DNA from: JBNJEM01 sp051745935
Lineage (GTDB): Bacteria > Planctomycetota > Planctomycetia > Pirellulales > Pirellulaceae
Direction of reading: 5' to 3'
Length of the DNA stretch: 9,880 bases
Assembly (NCBI GenBank): GCA_051745935.1
Contig: JBNJEM010000274.1
Location: 1-9,880 of the forward strand
Numbering within the stretch: the first letter of the stretch is position 1; each line of letters opens with the position of its first letter. Positions 6,439-9,880 of the stretch are shown here, piece by piece. The notes under the pieces are model-generated. The model was given only the letters and a program-made list of their open reading frames with translations, had not been told where the DNA came from and did not search any database. Position numbers and translations under genes: made by a program.

Positions 6439-6694
6439 AAGAGGCCTCGTCAACTTGCTCTTCACCGCTGCTTTGAAAAAACGGTATCCAGTATGCCATG
6501 CCCCTCGTCCAGTATGCCATGCCCCTCGTCCAGTATGCCATGCCCCCCCAAGCATCCGTCAAGGAATTACTGTCAGGTTCTTTGCCGGTGAACGACGGGT
6601 CAACATGAGCACCCCTTCCTGGCCCTGCCGTCCCCGCTCCGGTGGGGGAGGCGTAAACGCGACAGCAATTTCTTGACCGACGCTAACCGCGAGA
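6439..6694. other. Gap between the exporter and GH3 genes
   Basis: This 256-bp region lies between two minus-strand genes. Its left part holds the 21-bp tandem repeats (6488-6550) and the GH3 ribosome binding site (6445-6448). A 15-codon minus-strand ORF (6606-6559) has GGAAGGGG 5 nt upstream of its ATG and stops 3 nt before the upstream in-frame ATG of GH3 (6555). Whether it is translated cannot be told from sequence. No terminator with a T-run and no promoter with good -35 and -10 boxes was found. Confidence 0.5.
6488..6550. repeat. 21-bp tandem repeat, about 2.8 units
   Basis: Units start at 6488, 6509 and 6530 with sequence CCAGTATGCCATGCCCCTCG plus T. The first two are identical; the third agrees for 17 bases and then becomes C-rich. 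On the minus strand it is in frame with the GH3 ORF and would encode repeats of GAWHTGR if translation began at 6555. Because the GH3 gene has a better start downstream, the array is more likely leader DNA than protein. Each unit contains the palindromic-like core GCCATGC. Confidence 0.85.
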
Positions 6695-9007
6695 TTAACT
6701 AGCCCCGCCTCGCCTCGCCCCGCTCGGCCGCAACCCCGCGCCGGAGCATGGCGGCGCGAACAGCTTGCCGAGTCGGCCGCGAAGTAGACTTGGCAGTAAA
6801 ACCAAGTCCCCCACCAACGCCCCGATAAGCAACAACAAGATCATCAAGCTGAACCGTTGCGCGGGAATGAACCCGCTATTGACGTAGACGGCCAGCCCGA
6901 CCGCCACGATCAACGTGGTTTGCACGAGTGCCCGTCCGCAATGCCGATAAGCCTGCGCGATGGCCTCTTCCGAACTCGCCCCTTGTTGCACCCCGTGACG
7001 GAACCAGTTGAGAAAATGGATGGTTCCGTCCACCGCGATTCCCAACGCGACGCTCGCCGTCATCACGGAACCGATATCAACCGCCGTTCCCGTCCACCCC
7101 ATCAACCCCAAGACAACAGTGGCGGGAAACACATTGGGAATCATAGCCACCAGCCCACCGGCCACGCTGCGCAAGACCAGCATCATAACGACCGTCACCA
7201 AGGCCATCGCTGTCAAATAGCTGTGGAAGAGATCGTTCAGCAATTCCCGCTGGATTTCGTAGACCACCGGGGTGACGCCGGTATAGGTGACGCGGATCTC
7301 GCGTTGCGGGTTCCGATACTCGTCGACGATGGGCTCGATTTCACGTCGAATCGCATGGAGGAAACGGCCGTAGTCGATCTTGTCACTGCTTTCGACCCGC
7401 CCACTGATCCGCCACGACTGCCGATCCTCGCCCTGGCTCAAATAGTGAGCGGCCTCGAAGCTGGGCAATCGGTCTTTCAAGCGACTTCGCAAGATCGCTC
7501 GCACAGCGGTTGCCCGGACGCTTCCGCCCCGTGCAATCCGCGGTGCGAACGTCGCAGCCGACATGCTGCCTCCCACGTGCCGAATTCCTCTTAGCTTCTG
7601 CTCCACCTGCCGGACCAATGTTAACCTTTGAGTCAGATCGCGCGAGTCGTCGCGATCCATGTGAAGGATAACCTCCACCGGAATCAAGGGGCCGATGTTC
7701 TTCTGGAACCAACGCAGATCCTGCATGTGCGGATCCTCCGGGTGCAGTAAACTGACGGCGTTCACCGATGTTTGTATCCAGGTCAGGCCCACGGCGGCGA
7801 CCAACAGCATCGCGATACATCCCGTGGCTATCGTGAAATGACTGCGGGAGATTCGCGCCGCCAATCGGCGCCAGAGACGATCGACAACCCCTTCGTCCGC
7901 TCTTTGGACAGACGGTGATTCTCGGCGCTTCCATCGCCCCAGGATCCAGGTCCAGGATTGCATGGCTCCTGGCAGGAGAAGCAGGAGCAACCCGAAGGTG
8001 CCCATGACGCCAAAGGCGCCCAGCGTGCCGAAATGCCGCACCGGGATCACGGCGCTGACCAGCAGGGAACCGACGCCAATGGCGGTCGTGATCGCCGCCA
8101 CCAGGCAGGGCGCCCAACCGCGGGACAACGCCCGGCCCGTGGCCCGCTCCGTGTTGTTCTGCCGGGCTTCATAGTAATAATTGACCAAGTGGACCCCGGC
8201 CGAAACCGTCAGTACGAAGACCAGGGAAGGCAAAACGATGAGAATGGCGTTCATCGTGATGCCCGCGTAATGAATCAACGACACGACCACTCCCTGACCG
8301 AAAACGGCAGCAGCCATCACGGGCAAAGTCAACCACAACGATCTCAGACAGATCCAACAAAGCACAAAGGAAAGAAACGCCGAAGGGATCATGTAGCGGT
8401 GGATCGACCGGATGCTCTCCCGATCGATGGCAAGGCCGTCGAGCGGGGATCCGGCCAGACGGTACGCCTCCCGCCGCAAACCAACGCTCCGATCCAGCGT
8501 TTGCAGGATCAAAGCGAGCGTCTTTTCCCTCTCTCTGGCCGCTCTCGGCGTCACCGACACGGCACCGCAGCTTGTCCGATCGTCCGGGCCAACCAGAGTG
8601 CCTCGGAGCCGCTCAATCGCCTCGTCGCGCGACAGGTTCAACGGGTCCGAGGTCAGCTGGCGAAGAAGTGTGTACCCACTTGTCACCCTTGTGAAGTATT
8701 GATGCTCGCCATTGTTCTCCGCCCCGGAATGGACCGAGGCGCGCATGGCCTCCACGAAATCATCGAGCCGATCATCGTCCACGGTGCAGCCAGGCCAGCT
8801 GATCAGGATGGTCTGTGGGGCTTGAAACTGAGCGGTGAAGTGAATGAATTCCTGCCGGGCCGGGAATGTGCGCGGTACCCAAACCCGAGGTGTGTTGAAC
8901 ATACTTTCGATGGCGCGCCGCGAACCGTTGTACACCAGCGGCAACGAGGCCCCCATGAGAATCAGCGTTACCACCGATATCCAAATGTATCTCGCGCTCT
9001 TGTTCAT
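6695..9007 (-). CDS. RND superfamily exporter, MMPL/HpnN-like
   Basis: 770 residues from the ATG at 9007. The frame is open to another ATG at 9121 (808 residues), but MNKSARYIW followed directly by TM1 is the natural start; neither start has a strong ribosome binding site. Predicted layout: TM1 about 6-26, a large periplasmic loop about 27-200, TM2-6 (206-352), TM7 (390-412), a second periplasmic loop about 413-595, and TM8-12 (598-740), the two-fold repeat of RND proteins with 12 helices. SLLHPEDPHMQDLRWF (about 419-434) after TM7 matches the usual start of the second loop. VALGIAVDGTIHFLNWF (about 653-669) is the conserved helix-10 proton-relay region. Family members move lipids or other hydrophobic molecules (mycobacterial MmpL, hopanoid HpnN) using the proton gradient. 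It is the first gene of the minus-strand run and probably exports the product of the enzymes after it; no adaptor (MFP) or outer-membrane gene is in the window. Confidence 0.88.
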   Translation of the reverse strand: MNKSARYIWISVVTLILMGASLPLVYNGSRRAIESMFNTPRVWVPRTFPARQEFIHFTAQFQAPQTILISWPGCTVDDDRLDDFVEAMRASVHSGAENNGEHQYFTRVTSGYTLLRQLTSDPLNLSRDEAIERLRGTLVGPDDRTSCGAVSVTPRAAREREKTLALILQTLDRSVGLRREAYRLAGSPLDGLAIDRESIRSIHRYMIPSAFLSFVLCWICLRSLWLTLPVMAAAVFGQGVVVSLIHYAGITMNAILIVLPSLVFVLTVSAGVHLVNYYYEARQNNTERATGRALSRGWAPCLVAAITTAIGVGSLLVSAVIPVRHFGTLGAFGVMGTFGLLLLLLPGAMQSWTWILGRWKRRESPSVQRADEGVVDRLWRRLAARISRSHFTIATGCIAMLLVAAVGLTWIQTSVNAVSLLHPEDPHMQDLRWFQKNIGPLIPVEVILHMDRDDSRDLTQRLTLVRQVEQKLRGIRHVGGSMSAATFAPRIARGGSVRATAVRAILRSRLKDRLPSFEAAHYLSQGEDRQSWRISGRVESSDKIDYGRFLHAIRREIEPIVDEYRNPQREIRVTYTGVTPVVYEIQRELLNDLFHSYLTAMALVTVVMMLVLRSVAGGLVAMIPNVFPATVVLGLMGWTGTAVDIGSVMTASVALGIAVDGTIHFLNWFRHGVQQGASSEEAIAQAYRHCGRALVQTTLIVAVGLAVYVNSGFIPAQRFSLMILLLLIGALVGDLVLLPSLLRGRLGKLFAPPCSGAGLRPSGARRGGAS

Positions 9008-9436
9008 GCGTCGTGGGGAAGCAGCCCTGTTTCTTCCTCTTTCGTCGAGCCCAAGCCTTATGATTGAAGCGGCGGGGATCCTATTGCTCGCCGCCGCTCG
9101 TCCCGTCTTGCACGGTCGCATCGAGCCCGTTCAGCACTCCGGGCATTCAGGTGCCCGTGGCGTGAGCGTACCGCACGACCAGACCCTCGCGCCACGCGAC
9201 ATGGTACCCCTTGCACCGCTTCGTTGCGTCGCGATCTCCCAGGGTGTCAGCGAGCCATTCCGGCTGGACGCAAAGTCGACCGAGCTTTCCTGTTTTCTGC
9301 CTGTTTATGCTCCTAGTTTACCTACAGAATCCAAAACCGGCAATTGCGGGCCAACGTGGCCGCCGCCACGGCTAAGTCCCGCTGGCGACCGCGGAATAAT
9401 GCGCGCTGCCACGCTCACCGAATTCGCGTTTCGAGC

Positions 9437-9457
9437 TGTTCCGAAGGCGTCGGAACA
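9437..9457. repeat. Perfect hairpin, 8-bp stem, 5-nt loop
   Basis: TGTTCCGA (9437-9444), loop AGGCG, TCGGAACA (9450-9457). No T-run follows on either strand. It lies about 430 bp upstream of the exporter start. It could be an operator-like dyad or a transcription-end structure; there is nothing to choose between them. Confidence 0.45.
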
Positions 9458-9645
9458 AACTCCAAGAAATGCTGGCGTCACGGGTGCAAAAGGGGTACAC
9501 TGACAGGAGGTTACGCCGCTGTCGGACAACCATGATACAGCGATCGCGGGGGGACATACCCCATCATGTGCCGGCCGTTCAGGCTGGAACTGGTTGCACC
9601 GGGTGGTGTTGATTGTGATCGTGTCAAGTCAAGTATTGGAGATCA

Positions 9646-9709
9646 TAACAAAACCATTCAGATTTCCTGCTATCCAAGGCGTTTGGGAAGCGAAAACTAG
9701 GTTTTGTGA
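9646..9709 (+). repeat. 64-bp interspersed inverted-repeat element, copy 2
   Basis: Ends are TAACAAAACC (9646-9655) and GGTTTTGTGA (9700-9709), inverted repeats matching at 9 of 10 positions. The interior has ATCCAAGG and GGGAAGCGA, shared with copy 3 read in the opposite orientation. The centre can fold as CCAA (9673-9676) with TTGG (9683-9686). The flanks are GATC at 9641-9644 and 9711-9714, which may be chance since GATC is its own complement. It lies in the long gene-free region upstream of the exporter. Confidence 0.85.
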
Positions 9710-9797
9710 CGATCCGTGAAACGTGGCTTGCTCAAGGTTCAGAACGCTTTAGCCGTCTGAAGCAGGACCAGCGGGGGGGAGGATTGGAAAAGTGGGG

Positions 9798-9880
9798 ACT
9801 GAGTACTGAGTACTGAGTACTGAGTACTGAGTACTGAGTACTGAGTACTGAGTACTGGGTACTGGGTACTGGGTACTGAG
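9798..9880. repeat. Heptanucleotide tandem array (ACTGAGT)n running off the window edge
   Basis: Twelve units of 7 bp start at 9798: eight ACTGAGT, then three ACTGGGT, then a partial ACTGAG cut by the window end. The switch from A to G at unit position 5 in a block of adjacent units suggests growth by slippage after a point change. The full length is unknown because the array continues past 9880. Short heptamer arrays of this kind are known from cyanobacteria (STRR) and I recall similar ones from other environmental bacteria; no function is implied. Confidence 0.95.

Larger units (their letters stand above)
9008..9880. other. Long gene-free region upstream of the exporter gene
   Basis: About 870 bp without a convincing gene. 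Open frames here on both strands have low-complexity, non-protein-like composition. The region contains a hairpin CGTGGC-CGCC-GCCACG (9355-9370), an 8-bp-stem hairpin (9437-9457), a 64-bp inverted-repeat element (9646-9709) and a 7-bp tandem array at the right edge (9798-9880). The promoter of the exporter gene should lie here, but I could not pick a good pair of -35/-10 boxes on the minus strand. Confidence 0.6.

Noticed and set aside
7958..9067. Long plus-strand open frame (369 codons) opposite the exporter gene
   Set aside because: Composition is rich in Arg, Gln, His and Pro with no recognisable domain, and it mirrors the well-supported RND frame on the other strand.
9473..9488. Sigma-54-like box (TGGC, then TGCA with GG-N10-GC spacing)
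   Set aside because: Only part of the consensus matches and no gene starts a suitable distance downstream on the plus strand.
8844..9503. Plus-strand open frame spanning the exporter start and the gene-free region
   Set aside because: First part is antisense to the exporter and the rest is Pro/Arg/Ser-rich without any family pattern.
9505..9612. AGGAGG at 9505-9510 followed by a 26-codon ORF from the ATG at 9532
   Set aside because: The spacer is 21 nt, far too long for a ribosome binding site, and the peptide has no recognisable feature.
9798..9880. CRISPR array
   Set aside because: Units are 7 bp in direct tandem with no spacers and there are no cas genes; the 21-bp array at 6488-6550 also has no spacers.

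Overview
The window reads like GC-rich chromosomal DNA from an environmental, Gram-negative-type bacterium. The large intergenic gaps filled with short palindromic and tandem repeats, the GH3-type acyl-adenylating enzyme, the DUF3047 protein and the MMPL/RND exporter together suggest a planctomycete-like lineage. That placement is inference only; there is no rRNA or other marker gene here. No tRNA, rRNA, CRISPR array, transposase or phage gene was seen.

Layout. Bases 3-86 (+) hold the last 27 codons of a gene that begins outside the window; they resemble the end of an alpha/beta-hydrolase thioesterase of the PKS/NRPS type. After a gap with a nested inverted repeat comes a secreted DUF3047 protein (384-1112, +). 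A convergent, repeat-rich gap (1113-1444) follows. The rest of the window is a minus-strand run, in transcription order: an MMPL/RND exporter (9007-6695), a GH3-family adenylating enzyme (6438-4747), an NAD(P)-dependent extended SDR (4632-3619), an enolase-superfamily MLE/dipeptide-epimerase-like enzyme (3487-2306) and an alpha/beta hydrolase (2302-1445). The last two are packed tightly and probably translationally coupled. The other gaps in the run are 114-256 bp.

Working together. The set (acyl adenylation/amide or ester formation, sugar/sterol/beta-hydroxy-acid-type SDR, MLE-type isomerase, hydrolase, lipid-type exporter, with a possible thioesterase gene nearby) looks like a small pathway that builds or tailors an acyl or acyl-amino-acid product and exports it. 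This is inference from families and gene order; no product can be named.

The most notable non-coding signal is a family of three interspersed elements, each exactly 64 bp, with about 10-bp terminal inverted repeats (TAACAAAACC ... GGTTTTGTTA). They lie at 1293-1356, 4670-4733 (inverted) and 9646-9709, all between genes. Other non-coding structure includes a 21-bp tandem repeat just upstream of the GH3 gene, a 7-bp tandem array running off the right edge, 22-nt direct repeats flanking a perfect hairpin, and several other perfect hairpins.
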